From Sarocladium kiliense (lineage: Eukaryota; Ascomycota; Sordariomycetes; Hypocreales; Sarocladiaceae): 64,000 bases of DNA. The first letter of the stretch is position 1. The number at the start of each line of letters is the position of its first letter. The stretch spans positions 372,001-436,000 of the forward strand of contig JAUZTG010000051.1 in the NCBI GenBank assembly GCA_030734395.1. Direction: 5' to 3'. This document shows, one piece after another, positions 1-12,553 of the stretch. A model generated the notes under the pieces. It had not been told where the DNA came from, ran no database searches, and was given only the letters and a program-made list of their open reading frames with translations. A program made the translations under genes and the position numbers.

Positions 1-469
1 GCCAGCTGGGAACAATAACATCCATCCTTCGCAGCGCCAAGATATCCACTGTAATATCGCTAGCACCACTCTACAAGGCACCTGGCGAGTCAATGCAGTG
101 CAGCGAGCATGCGCTATCAGCTCATTGCCCAACCATCGCATTGTTCTGCTAGTGATCAGCCGACCGGACATTCCGGCGCTGCCGCAAACTCCGCTTACAT
201 CGCAGACGTGTTTGCGGTTGCTGGACCACAGACGTCAGGGCAGCTTTCGACTCTTGCATCTTTCCCTACGTGCATCATCCACCACTCTCGTCGACGCCTA
301 TCCCTCATCTCGACCGTCCTTGAACCCTCGATACTTGTTCGATAAATCTGTGGCTTGTCGTTAATTCTATCTCGACTTGAGACGCGATAGAATCTGCATC
401 ACCCGCCCGCCGGGCCCCTTTTCCATCACATCCGCGTCGCTCGCTGCGACCGCCCGACAATCGCCCATC
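1..469. other. Intergenic, left edge
   Basis: No supportable gene. The pyrimidine-rich stretch just before 470 is probably the leader of the GT32 gene. Short open frames here lack codon bias and homology that I can recognise. Confidence 0.5.
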
Positions 470-1447
470 ATGCGTGCGAGAACCATCAAGTACTTGGCGT
501 TTGCGGCCGTCTTTCTCGTCATCTTCTCACTCTATGAGCACATTCGCCAGGTCGGCGAGGTCGTTCGCACATATGCTACCTTTCACAAAATGATCAAGAC
601 GAACCCAGACTTGCTCTACCGCTACCCGTCATCCGTCGATTCAAAAACCGTTGTCCCGAAGAAGATGCATCTTATCGCACTCGGCAGCGCGAATCTCACG
701 AAGTACCAGGATGCCATCCAGTCCTGCCGCGACCTTCATGGCGACTGGGAACACAACATGTGGACTGACGACAATGCCACCGAGTTCCTCTCCGCCCACT
801 ACCCGGACATCGTCCCTCACTACACCGGCTACCACCAGAACATCCAGCGAGCCAATATCCTTCGCTACGCCCTGCTACATCATTTCGGCGGCGTCTATCT
901 TGATCTCGACGTTTCTTGCCATGTCGTCCTTGACGACACCCCGCTGGTCAAGCTTCCGTTCGTCAGCCCAGGTGCTCATCCAGCTGGAGTGAACAACGCT
1001 TTCATCGCGACCAAGCCTGGCCATCCATTCCTCGGGCTTGCGCTTGCAAATGTTCCCCAGTATGACATGTACTGGGGCCTGCCCATGCGCATCCCTTACG
1101 TTGAGAACATGCTTAGCACTGGCTGCATGTACTTCTCCAACCGGTGGATGGACTATGTGCGAGACCTGCTAGCCGGGAGCGGTCTCGATAGAGTTTATAT
1201 CCTCGCTAACGAGGACGGAGATATGGCTCCCCACATGTTGCGTGGCAAGATCACAACTCCGATCTTCACTCACGGAGGCGCCAGCAGTTGGCACGGCTGG
1301 GATGCCGCCATGTTGCTATTGATCGGCAACCATTACATGATCTTCCTGTTTGGCGCTGTTGTTCTGGTGTCGGCGTTGACGGCATTCATCTTTTACCGCT
1401 GTGTAAACGGCAGGAAGCGGGCAGGATACCGCAAGCTGGAGGTGTAA
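470..1447 (+). CDS. GT32 family glycosyltransferase, SUR1/CSG1-like (inositol phosphorylceramide mannosyltransferase-like)
   Basis: Single-exon, 325 aa. The open frame reaches back to an ATG at 377, but the ATG at 470 (CATCATGCG context) directly precedes a hydrophobic anchor (about residues 5-22) and is the better start. The middle holds the GT32 signature: an RxNxLRYxxLHxxGGxYLDLDV block near residues 125-150 with the DxD (DLD) metal and nucleotide-sugar site. A second membrane segment lies near residues 281-305, followed by a short basic tail. This is a Golgi type II layout with an extra C-terminal helix, as in fungal SUR1/CSG1 proteins that add mannose to inositol phosphorylceramide, and in related OCH1-like enzymes. 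Family membership is clear; the acceptor (sphingolipid or glycan) is inferred. Confidence 0.85.
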   Translation: MRARTIKYLAFAAVFLVIFSLYEHIRQVGEVVRTYATFHKMIKTNPDLLYRYPSSVDSKTVVPKKMHLIALGSANLTKYQDAIQSCRDLHGDWEHNMWTDDNATEFLSAHYPDIVPHYTGYHQNIQRANILRYALLHHFGGVYLDLDVSCHVVLDDTPLVKLPFVSPGAHPAGVNNAFIATKPGHPFLGLALANVPQYDMYWGLPMRIPYVENMLSTGCMYFSNRWMDYVRDLLAGSGLDRVYILANEDGDMAPHMLRGKITTPIFTHGGASSWHGWDAAMLLLIGNHYMIFLFGAVVLVSALTAFIFYRCVNGRKRAGYRKLEV

Positions 1448-3297
1448 GGCGCACTTGGACAGAAGACCAAGCACAAATGAACGAATACAAGAGACTTTGG
1501 GATAAGGTTTATAATCATACCGTACATAGAAACTAATGACTTGCATACGGCCTGGACCAACCAGGCTATTCTCTCCTATCCTCTCCTAGTATCCGTCTCC
1601 ATAATTTAGCAGAAGAGTTTGCGTCGTCATCGTCATGTGTAGGTTGATGACCATGACCACTATGTTGACTATCTGTGACGCGAATAGCGCACCATGCATG
1701 TATGCTACCATGCCCTGCTAATAACTGACCAATAGAGATCTGATAACTCCGACCTGTCTGGGGCCCTGTGCTTGTCCCCCTACACCACCAGTTTTAATCA
1801 GGGCCTTTGTTCCGACATGCAACCGTCGTTATCGAGGGCCCGGCTGTTTGGGATCCTCGCGTGCTGATGCTTGATCAGCGCTACAGCATCAGCCGAGACT
1901 CCATAAGCCGGATGAGGAAATATATAGACAGTGAGTGTCGTTTGGCGTCTGTCAGCGCTCGCTTTGTGTATCTACATGAGGTAACGCCGAGGAACAGATA
2001 TTACTCAAACCGGTTCGAAATCAATCAGAACGTGAATGATAAGCAGCAAGGTCATACCGTACGTGTCGGCTGTTCCGGAAATACTCAAACTGCTGTGAAG
2101 GACGCGATGCTGCTATACCGAAACTAGGCATGAGATGGGCTTGGCAACGCACGACTGCCAATTCATCAAGGCCTGTGATTCCGTGCGCAGGGAAATCTAG
2201 CAAGGAGTCTCGGCGCTTCTCACAGGCCTTTTGCTGACATCCATTATAGGCACATCGCGGCTGTACGAGACCTGCACCGTTAGCGTGCCCCCAAGACCGC
2301 GCCACATCCACCAGGGCGTCGATCTCTCCTACAAGCGAGGGTGGGAAGGGTTGCCAACGGAAAGTTTGGCTTGTTCCTATTGCAACGCCTCCCAACTTCC
2401 GGGTGGCTTAGTAAAGACCGCTCGAATGCTTCGTACCACCAATCGAACAGCGCGTGGACATCGGCATGCGGAGGCGATAACGTGAACGAAACACACGCGG
2501 ACATGCTCAGATGACATGTAGGCATACAGACGCCGAGCGCGCCTTGTTCTTCTTGTGCTGGGGCGGCCAGGATGAGCAATCACACTTGGGTATCCGAGCT
2601 TACTTCTACGAATCCCTGTCGCCTCTGCTACGCCGCCACGCGCAGATTGGCTCAAAAAGGAGAAGCCCGAACAGACGCCTCTGTCGAAGTTGAAGGGGTG
2701 GAACCAGAGCAGATGAAAAACCCGATCCTTAGCTTCACTCAAGCGCACTGCCTACGTAGGCCGGGGAGGATGGGCTCGAAAGCACGCCAATGGGCGGCTA
2801 CGTTGTACGCTGACTTGTTAGGCGCAGTCCCTTGCGACAATAGGCACCTACGTAAGGGGCGGCGCGCCATGGCATGGCCACCTACATGTATATATCTCAG
2901 GTACCAACCTTATGGATCGGATCACCTCGACCCCATCTTCGCCCAAGGAGTGACGCATGATTGCAGAAACAGGTCAGGGTTGGCGCTTTCGGCTCCGATA
3001 ATCGTCGCTGTTTCCAGGCTGTTCTGTACAAATCAGGCTCAAAGGATTCCCGAATGGCCTGCTTTGCTCCATTCCCAGCAGGAATACGATTGACTGGAAT
3101 AGTTTAAGCTTGTCATCTAAGCTTTAGCGGAGGCTTTACCCCACCTTCGTGAACCGCATGCTCAAGATCGACTATCGCGAGACAGCCCTGCGGACTTGTA
3201 GGTTGCCCTGTTGGGGTAAAACGTCGCATAGCCGTCGCACAACATACAGCAAGCCTTCCGTCGCCGTCGCAAAACAGAAGACGGATCACTCGCAACC
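1448..3297. other. Intergenic, 1.85 kb, no gene seen
   Basis: Contains the GT32 3' region and, at the right, the promoter of the Zn2Cys6 gene. A perfect 10-bp palindrome CCTACGTAGG lies at 2751-2760 and a TATATAT run near 2887. Open frames at 1807-2127 and 2572-3093 look like chance frames. Confidence 0.5.
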
Positions 3298-5348
3298 ATG
3301 ATGCCAATACAGACGCGCGACAGCGAGGGCAACACCGCCTCTCAACGATGCCATAATTGCCGTGTTCGCCGCCTTGTCTGCGACCAGACTCTACCTAGCT
3401 GCCGCAAATGCGCCTCTAGAGGCGTCGAGTGCCCAGGCTACGGACGCAACTTTCGCTGGGTTCAGCCTGCCGATAAGACTGAGGCTAGCAAGCCGTTGAC
3501 CAAGAGGGCACGCGGCAGGCCTCGATTGCAGCTAATGGAACAAGGCACGGAGACCGGATCTGATCCCTCGGATCCATCGATCCGATCGTCGTCAGAAGAG
3601 ACGGAGCAAGGCAGTACGTCTGGTCTATGTGATCGGTGCTACTTGAGCATGTTAGGGGCTAATAAATTGACAGACTTCAACCGCAGATGGATTGAGAAGT
3701 TGGTGCCGAGAAGGACTGTGCGCCTAGAGAAGCCACTGCTCCCAGGCGACTACATCCGCTCCAAGTTCCTACTGGACCACCTGCATTACCGTAAGCGTTG
3801 CATATTTGATACACCTCACAGGCTGTAGCACTAACATGAGAGTAGATAACACTTATATGATAAAGGATATTGGCGTCATCGAAACCAATGCAAACCCTCA
3901 CAACATTCCTCTCCAGGTCTGGCGGCACATTCCGTCGTACCTCATGAACGTTCTCATAGCCACCGGTACAACTCATCAAATCATTCGTGCACAGTCATCA
4001 GATATGATCATGAGCTCTCAAATCGCAATGCCTGCCATCAGCAACCGTGGAGGCGACATCTACCGCCGATTGCAATCGCTTGGGCACCCGCAGACACATC
4101 ACGTCTTTGAGCACTTCCAAAAGGCGATCGCAGACATTAACCAGATAATCGCAAACCACCCAGACCTGGTCTTCAGAAAAGTCCAAGGCATGGATAGCGG
4201 CGACCTCATGATAGCTGCGATAAGCGGACTCCTACTATCCGAGGTTGGAACCCTTCTTAAGGCTTGTACATTCTATGATGCTGACTGTTTGTTTTAGATC
4301 CAGCAAACTGCATTCGGTACTTGGGCGGCTCATCTCGACGCGCTACGAGTCATGATAAGAAGGCGCGGAGGCTTCGAGTACCTGGCTAAGTCCAGCTCGC
4401 CGCGGGTGATTTACCTGCTCGTCACGTACTTTTTGTATGTTCAAGTACCCTTCAATCCGGACTGATGACTGACAGCCCTGTAGAGTTGATGTTCTTCGGA
4501 GACCTACAATGACGAGCCGGACTCTGAGCGAAGTAGAGGATGATCAGTATCAGTACCTTCCCATGTTGGACATTATGTTTCAAGACGGACTCGAAACTGG
4601 TTCGCCGTCTCCAACGCGCTGTCTCGAATATCAGATCAAAGTGAACCAGCTTCGAAGACGTTGGTACCGTGAAGGGAACGATCCACTGAGTCTTGCGGCA
4701 CTTCGAAATGACACATCAGCTGCTCTGAAAGAAGCTCGCGCCTTTGATCCGATCGCTTGGGCTAAAGCTCGTAAGCCTGAATACGAGAACATGATACTTC
4801 GACGGGCCGATGTTTCTGGGAATCTGGCAGCGCTTGAAAAAGCTGTAAAGAAGGGTCCGGCAATGGACGATTGGATTGACTTTGCTGTAGTCAACCAACT
4901 GGCGAACGTCATTTACGGTATGCGAACGACAGTGTTGGACAGGGCGGCAGCGGACTGGCCGTCTCAGGCATGGATCATTGAACAAGGGCTTGATCCCCTT
5001 GAAACTGCAGAGACCATCTGCGAGGCAACACTGCGTTCGCTAATGATCGTCCTACGCCGATTGAGGGAGAAAGCGCGACGTGGACGGGACTGGCCATGGC
5101 GATTTGTGTTCTGGCCGCTTTTTGTGGCAGGCATTGAGACTGCATGTTCAGGAGTTGCTGTTGAGGAGAGACCATGGATTATGGACAGTCTTTATGCTGT
5201 TGGGCAGCGACAGGCCGACTTCAGTCTTTTGGATGCAGCAGATTTCTTCCGGGTCATATGGGAAACTGAAGGCGTCAACGGAGCTGGCGGGAAGACATGG
5301 GATGAGCTGATCAGCATTGTAGATGGGCAGGCCCTCTTCTTTGTGTAA
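3298..5348 (+). CDS. Zn2Cys6 transcription factor with fungal-specific regulatory domain
   Basis: Four exons: 3298-3790, 3846-4243, 4298-4434, 4484-5348 (630 aa, in frame). The introns are 55, 54 and 49 bp; the second uses a weak donor (GTTGGA), needed because the frame otherwise stops at 4295. The N terminus carries the binuclear zinc cluster CxxCxxxxxxCxxxxxxCxxCxxxxxxC (from CHNCRVRRLVC, about residues 18-45), followed by a basic patch and an AT-hook-like RGRPRL. The rest matches the Fungal_trans_2 style regulatory region (TWAAHL...MIRRRGGFEYL near residue 305). It would bind CGG-type sites in the nucleus. It converges on the sugar transporter 177 bp away and could control the following metabolic genes, but that is only positional inference. 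Confidence 0.85.
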
Positions 5349-5525
5349 GTCAGATATGTTGAATTCGGACTCGGATATGTGATTAAGGGTCATCATCGAT
5401 GGGAAATCACGAGGAGCGATTCACTATTATTGCGAACTCATTTGAAGAATGCTTTCGAGAGACGACCAGGGCAGTCACAATCGCCTGACAGTTGCCTGAC
5501 TGTCATGGAATGCTATGCAGGTTCA

Positions 5526-7494
5526 TCAGTGAGCCCTGTTGTTCCTGCTGTCGGAGATCTCCACGGCGCCAATCTCCTTCTCAGTCATCGGCATCTTAAC
5601 GTCCTCGAGGTGCACCGTCTTGACATCACCAAAGATCTCGTCAATCTCCTCGAGTGATTTGCCTAGTCTAGATTAGCCTTCGTTCTCGGTGTATGTGTGG
5701 AAGGGTACTGACCTCGAGTCTCCGGATAGAAAAAGAAGAAAACACCGGCGCACAAAGCGTTGGTCAAGATGAACATAATCTGGAAAGGTCAGCGGAATGC
5801 CCAACGGTTTCCCATTCGCTGTCATTGTTTGAGCTTACGTAGTACTTCCAGCCAACGGCTTGTAGAGCAATAGGCGAGCATTGCGTGATCACCAGACTGA
5901 CGGAGTAGTGAATGACCTGAACGATAGCGTTGGCCTTGGCACGCAGCTCAGTGGTGAAGACCTCAGGACTGTGCAAGTTAGTATGTATTGACAGGTACTG
6001 TGAATCTCAAGTCTTGACTCACGGAATGATCCATGTCATCGGGCCAAGAAGAGCGGAGTAGTTGGCGGACACAGCAAAGATGCACGCAATGAGACCGCGT
6101 TGCGCAGCGACATTCGTAGGCTGTCCTGGAATAGCAGGGTATGTAGCCGCAATGATGGTGATGATCATGTAGCACAGAGATAGGAGCGATGCGCTTGTAA
6201 CAAGAATCTTCTTCCGACCGACTTTGTCGACAAAGAACAGAGAGGCGAAACAGGCAACGGGGGCCACCGAGCCGTAGAGACCACTGATGAGGAGCACCTC
6301 ATTCTGGCCATACTGCAGAGTGGCATAGATACTGTTGTCTCATTAGCTCACCGCATTTTGTAAGGGTCAAACATACAACATACGCCGTCTGATAGTACTG
6401 TACGAAAGAGATACCAGACAACATGGCTGCTGCCCAGACGAACGATCCAACGAAGAGTCGCATCCTGAAAGCAGGGGTCTTGAAGAGGGCTGCCCAAGAT
6501 AAAGTGCCTTGGGCCTCAGACTCCTGCTGAATGTTGACCTGCATCAGAGTGAACTCCGCATTGCACCATTCGTCGTTTGAGCCGGTGTAATGGTAGCTTC
6601 TAAACGCCTTCTCTGCATCTTCGTAGCGACCCTTGAGGAGCAGCCAACGAGGGGATTCGCTAATGAAGAGAACACCGGCACCGAGGACTAGAGCTGGGAT
6701 ACTCTGAATGGCAAAGCCAAGACGCCACTGGTTGGAATTCTCCCACCGACCTTCGCCGACGCCAGTCCAGAGTGCCACGAAGAAACCCCAAGCGACCACT
6801 GAGGATATCAGCATTTGTAACAAAGCAAAAGGGTCCGAGGCACATACTCATCTGGTTAACGGCCGTGATCTTGGCTCGTTCCTCAGTCTGTTCCCGTTAG
6901 CTAGGTGTAATGTCCAAGACTCGTTCGCTGCTAACCTTTGCAATCTCAGCACCAAAGACAGGGGCAACACCGGTGATTGTACCGACAGCGTAACCGACGA
7001 GAAAACGGCCAACGATCACTACTCATCATTAGCGAGCACAACATTCACATTCGGGGGGAATACTCACGCATAGCAACATGGGCAGCGCCAGCCATGATGG
7101 CGCCTCCGATCACGCCCCAGATGCATCCAAAAGCAATAGCCTTTCGCCGGCCAAGCCTGTCACTGGTGATGCCGACAGACGCGCTTCCCATCCAAGCTTT
7201 GAGACGTTAGTTTCGAATACACAGACAGAGACTGGATGCAACGTACCTCCGGCCTGGTACACGGAAACAATTGCGCCCCGCAGGGGGGGATCTGGGTTGC
7301 CAAAGTACGTGACAAATGTGGCCAGGGCCAAACTTGGGGTGATGATACCGGAGTCACTGCGAATAGACAAACTTGGTCAGTCAAGCGTGTTTTCAGGGGC
7401 TCAGAGAGAGCACGCACTATCCGTAAAGGAAACCTCCAATGCCCAGGAAGATGGACGTGAGAAACGTCTTACTGAGGAATCCTTCTCTCTTCAT
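5526..7494 (-). CDS. MFS sugar transporter (general substrate transporter family)
   Basis: Ten short exons with nine introns on the minus strand, starting at the ATG at 7494 and ending at TGA 5526-5528. The N terminus contains GFLYGYDSGIITP, the usual first-helix signature of fungal hexose and quinate carriers. It is followed by GxxSDRLGRRK (loop 2-3 signature), GRFLVGYAVG, ESPRWLL (end of helix 6), a VDKVGRKK repeat of the signature in the second half, and PETRGKSLEEIDEIF at the end of helix 12. All hallmark motifs are present, so the gene looks intact. It probably moves a sugar or sugar-like acid with protons at the plasma membrane; the substrate is not readable. Its start faces the P450 start across 657 bp, so the two may share a promoter. 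Confidence 0.85.
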
Positions 7495-8151
7495 CGTCGC
7501 GGTGTGCCTCCGATCGTCAAATGCTGCAGGTTCTAATGCAATGCGAAAGATAAGACAAATGCCGTCCGATGGATCGACCCCGGAAAAAGTGAAGATTCTT
7601 CAACATCTTTAAAGCGAGATATCGCGAGCCAAAAGGCTTGGCCCACCGAGTTCGCGTGTATGCACACGGACAAGTTCCAAGGGTATGATGTCCCGCCCCC
7701 GAGTTCAGCCACTGAGCAGCCACGGTAGGCTTCGGTTTCTTACTTCCGGCCCCAGGTTGCTGGGTTTTGGTGCCCACGGGGTTCCGCTAATATCGTGGTT
7801 CCCCACGGGCTGAGCGTCTTGGAGTTTAGCGTGCGGAGTCGCTCCAGGCGAGGTCAGTCCATCGCCTTGCCCCAGCATCGCTCGAGCTGCTTGGTTCCCG
7901 TCAGCGCGAAGAATAGTTGGCTTAGATTGGGGCTCTGCGCGGGGGTCTGAGTTCTTGGCATGCAATCGGCAAATTGCGTTCGAAAAGACGGCACCCGATG
8001 TTGCAATGAGTTCTCGGATATCGGCCCCGTCATCGCTTTGTAGGTACCGAAACCGGCTTTAAGGGCCACTTCAAACGTCAGGACTCGCGAATCACTGCAG
8101 AGCCAAAGTCAGCTTCATCAATAACCCATCGTACTCATAGCGACAGACACG
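7495..8151. promoter_or_regulatory. Shared upstream region of sugar transporter and P450
   Basis: A 657-bp gap between divergent starts at 7494 (minus) and 8152 (plus). No coding signal that I trust. It is the likely bidirectional promoter; no specific site could be assigned by eye. Confidence 0.5.
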
Positions 8152-9988
8152 ATGTTCCTCAATATCTTTGCAGTCGCTGGCGGGTTGGCCGTCTTGGGGT
8201 ACCTCGCTTTGGTGTTTCCGAGAGTGAGTAGATGGAACCCGCGCAGCGTGACAGTGTCCGTCGCTGACCAGCCCATATAGTTACAACAAGAATGGAAACT
8301 CTGGAGTCATCGCTCGGAACTCCCACCAGGCCCCCCAACAATTAAGACAGGCATCAGAAAACCGTGGCTGTGGTTCCAGGAACTCAGCAAAGAATACGGT
8401 GATGTTGTCTACCTCCAGCTTGGGCCAACGCCCACCATCGTCTTGGGCTCCGCTCAGGCGGCATGGGATCTACTTGAGAAACGCGGCTCAGTCTACTCAT
8501 CTCGACCTCGCTTCATCATGGGCGGTGAGCTGCTGTCCGGAGGGATGCGAGGCCTGATGGCACCATACAATGCCTTTTGGAGAAGATGGCGCAAACTCTT
8601 GCACAGTGGCTTTATGCAGCGCGCAAGTGAGAGCTATCGCCCTATTCAGAGCTTAGAGTCAAAAGTCCTCATGCAGGATCTTCTATCGACACCTGCCCAA
8701 TTCCGGACTCACCTTGAACGCTACGCCGCTTCGGTCATTGTGACTATTACGTATGGACGACGTGTTGACGACGTAAGGACGGATATCGTCGTACATCGCA
8801 ATGCAGAGGCTATGGGAAGGCTGACATCGGTCAAGTGAGTCTCTGATAGCAAGGATTTGGTTCAAGAAATGCAGCTGACAACTCGCAGTATTCCCGGAAA
8901 GTTCGCCGTGGAGAGGTATCCCATCCTCAAGTATGTGCCTGCATTCCTGGCCCCGTGGAAAGCTGAGGTTTTGAAGCAGAGGGAGCAAGATATTCGCTTG
9001 TATACCCAACTCATGGATGAGGTGAAGGAGAAGGTCGCCAACGGAACGTCACCCAACTGCTTTGCGAAGCATCTGCTGGAGGAACAGGCGAGTCTTGGCA
9101 TGACTGATCTTGAAATTGCTTATACGGCAGGGTCACCATTCGGAGCTGGTGTGGAGACCGTAAGTACCCTACCTCTTACTTCAATGACGACCACGTTCTA
9201 ATATGTGACCAGTCGGCGGGATCTCTGGCTAGCTTCTTCCTAGCCTGCGTCAAGTTTGGACCCCAGTTCATCCCACGTGCTCAAGAGGAGCTCGATCGGG
9301 TGGTTGGCAGGGGTCGTCTACCCGAGTTCGAGGATCTTCCCCGTCTAGAGTTTGTCCGAGCCATTGCATCGGAGACTCTGCGCTGGCGCCCAGTAGCGGT
9401 TTTAGGAGGCACTCCTCATGCCAGTACGGCCGACAACGTGTACAAGGGCATGTTTATCCCGAAAGGAAGCACCATTATCGCACCACTATGGAGCAGTAAG
9501 TCCTGTCGTTCGTCAATTTTCGTACTTTATGCTGATCTTTCAGTCCATCTCAACGAGGCAGACTTCCCCGAGCCCCACGAATTCCGTCCTCAGCGGTTCA
9601 TGGAAGAACGACAATACCCGGGACCGTGGGGACACAGTGCCTTCGGCTGGGGGCGGCGTGTCTGCCCAGGCATGCATCTTGGCGCTTCATCCGTGACTCT
9701 GAACATTGCTCGAGTCCTCTGGGGCTTCAATGTCCTGCCGGCCAAGGATGAGAAGGGAAAAGACATTGACGTCGATATGTATGTGTTCTTCGTTGTTCAC
9801 ATCGAGTCCTTTGCACTGACGATTGGAATAGCTTTGCCTACTCGGATGGTTTCAACTCTAGCCCACTACCCTTTCCCTGTGCTATCTCCCCGCGATCGGA
9901 AGAACACGCCGAGGTCATCGGCAAAGAATTCGCTGCTGCGATGCAAGATTTGCAGGCATACACCGCTGTTTACAGCAAGTTGTCATGA
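8152..9988 (+). CDS. Cytochrome P450 monooxygenase
   Basis: Six exons: 8152-8223, 8281-8834, 8889-9159, 9213-9495, 9544-9778, 9832-9988 (523 aa, in frame). It has an N-terminal membrane anchor (residues 1-23) and a PPGPP hinge. The I-helix reads GAGVETS (AGxET, proton relay). The K-helix ExxR is in ETLRWRP, the PERF-like segment is FRPQRF, and the heme loop FGWGRRVCPG carries the cysteine ligand. All key parts are intact, so it should be a working endoplasmic reticulum P450. It resembles fungal catabolic or secondary-metabolism P450s; the substrate is unknown. Its stop lies only 5 bp from the stop of the convergent acyl-CoA thioesterase. Confidence 0.9.
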
Positions 9989-9993
9989 TTGAC

Positions 9994-11189
9994 TTATAGC
10001 TTATTGCTCTTCCTGGCCTCAGCACCAGGCACGACCAGCCCATCTTGATAGCCACTGGCAACATGCTTCCCCTCAGGACTCCATGTTCTCGTCTCCATCA
10101 TTCCGCGGCCAGCACTTGTACGCGGCCATTCGATCTCCTGTATCCACCATCCTTTCCCGTCCATCACGGCTTCCTCTGGGTTGACGTGGATATAGAAAGA
10201 GTAGCTTAGACTCGCCACTGCGGATAGGCTGTGGCCATATCCGAGGTAATTGGCCAACATGAGAAGTCCATTTCGATCTGATTCGGCCCCGTGGCAAACT
10301 ATGTGTGCATTGACATCGTCTTGGTCAATCGGATGCGATGGTCGATAGTAAATGAGTTCCCGGCGTTCTGTGATATGCCTGTCCTTATTGTAGTCGCTCA
10401 TGTCGACTTTGTACATGTCAAACATGGGAAACACGCCATGGTCCTTGTCAATGTGAAAGCTCCGGACAATTTCAAGATCTATCTGTGGACAAGGAGGCCA
10501 CTCATCGGGTGCACGTTGGGAGAGAATGTCTGCAAATCGCTTCTGGGGTGACAGTGGTGACTGAACATCGTCTTGACCGCCAACATGCCTTTTGAAGGTC
10601 GTCAGACACGTGAAGCAGATTTCACCTTGAGGGCGCTTCGCCTCTTCAATCGAAAAAGGACCTTCGGGGGTTTTTGACGGTTCTGCCGGTTGCCGCACAT
10701 TGACGAGCCGCGTTGAGAATGATCGGCCAGTGGCGATTTTGGACACTTCATAAATGAATGGGCGATCTACCATCCCTGGGTTGGTGAAGACGCCTTGAAT
10801 GGACTGTACTTGTCGGTCAATGAATGTTTGGCCAGGCTCTGGCGGTGACTTACGTGAATACCAATTCTCCCACCATTCTTTGCTTTACCGTCTCTGCGTT
10901 CTTCATTTTCGACAACTCTAGCAGCAGCCAATGGGGCTTGCGCATAGACGTGAATGCCGGCTGCACTTACTCCCTTACCAGCTCTTCTTTGAGCAACACC
11001 AGTAACTGTCGTTTGCTCCCAGAACAGGCCTTTTCCAGGGAACCATGCCGGCTGCTCCGCAACTAGCCGCTTGATTGGCGAGTCTGAGTCGGGGAGGGGT
11101 AGGAGGGACATGGCCTCCGCGAAGGACTTTCGATGCATGTCGTGAGGCGCCATAAGCTCACTGTGCCGGTGCGACTCAACTTTTGCCAT
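9994..11189 (-). CDS. Acyl-CoA thioesterase II (TesB-like, double hotdog)
   Basis: Two exons: 11189-10854 and 10803-9994, with a 50-bp intron (381 aa). The first hotdog half shows VYAQAPLAAARVV, then FTNPG and the PFIYEV...GRSFSTRLVNVRQ block, which is the TesB/PTE signature. The second half contains FPMFDMYKVDMSDYNKDRH, NAHIVCHGAESDRNGLLMLAN and the SLSYSFYIH strand. It hydrolyses acyl-CoA to free acid and CoA. The last residues are SNKL, close to the peroxisomal tripeptide SKL, so peroxisomal targeting is possible. An in-frame ATG at 11207 is an alternative start. It is divergent from the aldehyde dehydrogenase and convergent with the P450, which suggests a fatty-acyl context. Confidence 0.85.
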
Positions 11190-12553
11190 TGATTGAATAC
11201 CACACATTATAGCTCGTCTAATAAATGTTGCAAGCTTTCCCCATCTGAAGATCACTGGAGCCGAATCGTGGAGTCAATTTTCAGCTGCCGAACCTCGGCA
11301 AACTTAGGCTGCGGGATTCTGCCCCATTCTCGACGCTATGCTTGGCTTCAAAAGACGCATCTTAGCAACTCCGGCTTGATTAGGGAATTCGTGTAGGCCA
11401 TCTCGTCAACGGTTTTTCATTCTTCGTTTACCGGTGATTCAATCCCCGAGCACAACATGAGCAGAACATTGTCCGATAACTAGCCAGGTCTGATCCAAAT
11501 GGCTTGATAGTCGGCGCAGTTTCCTCACGCCTGGTTAAAGATCCAGTTGGGTGCGGTTCCTGGCTTCGCAAGCCCTCTACAAAAGGGGCCATACCTTATG
11601 GAGGAGAACTGCATTCCCGCAGATCATCGTGGCAGCTCTAACGCGCCTTAGCGCCATGCGGAGTAGAAGGGATGAGCCGGGATTTGTTTGGCCGTACGTG
11701 CAGACACATGAGCTCACTTCTGCCACGGCTTACCTGCCAATAAACACCAAGCGCCACTCTGTTCATACTGCTTATCACAAACAGGCTGAAAATGAAAGAG
11801 ACAGTTGTTTGAAGGGTTTGGCCGTCAAGCTTCAATTCATGCCCTGGCCATGCCTCGGATGGCTGTCATGGGCTTCTCAGCCACCGCATAACGAAAGCCC
11901 CGCAAAGCGCAAGGATGTTACTCCCAGCCTCTCCAACAACATCACGGCGGCCACAGAGCGCGATCGTGCTTGATTCTTACTAATGGGTGATGACGGTGAC
12001 TTTTCTCTTGTATGATGCCGGGACTACCAGCTCCGGAATACGGAATATACACCAGAACCCCGACGCCGAACGAGTGGGGCCGGGTCGCGGAATCATGCGA
12101 GGCTGCGAGCCCCTGATTTCCTCATTTGGCGTTGTATGGGCCCTCTCATAAGTTAGACCATCCCAAGCTTCAGCTAACGGGCAAGGAAATTTGAGGGTGG
12201 CTTTACTGGGCTTCGCTTCACTAGTCATGTACCTGGCTACGGACTAATCTTAGTAGCTATGCTCCGCCAGTCAAACAAGCCAAAAAGTGTTATTCTGGAG
12301 CCTGCGGGCCGAGGCTCGATCTCAAACACCTGAATCCCATGCGGGCTAGAATCTTAAGACACGGCACAACTAGCCAAGACAAGAACTCAGCTCGACAAAT
12401 TCCAGCACAAGCCCGATGTCCCTCGCTCCTACGGAGTACTGTGCAAGCTCAACTTCCCTCGAATCTCCTTCATCTTCAGCGACCGATCCGTTAACGCGGC
12501 CGACGAAATATCCCAGCTTTCCTAGAGGCAGTTTCCGTCGGACAATACAAGCC
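11190..12553. promoter_or_regulatory. Divergent promoter region, thioesterase / ALDH
   Basis: About 1.36 kb between divergent starts. No convincing coding frames. The open frame at 12416 upstream of the ALDH start (12554) is a low-complexity Ser/Pro stretch and is more likely leader. Confidence 0.5.

Noticed and set aside
1807..3093. Open frames 1807-2127 and 2572-3093
   Set aside because: No domain pattern, no splice partners, overlapping frames on the other strand; most likely chance.
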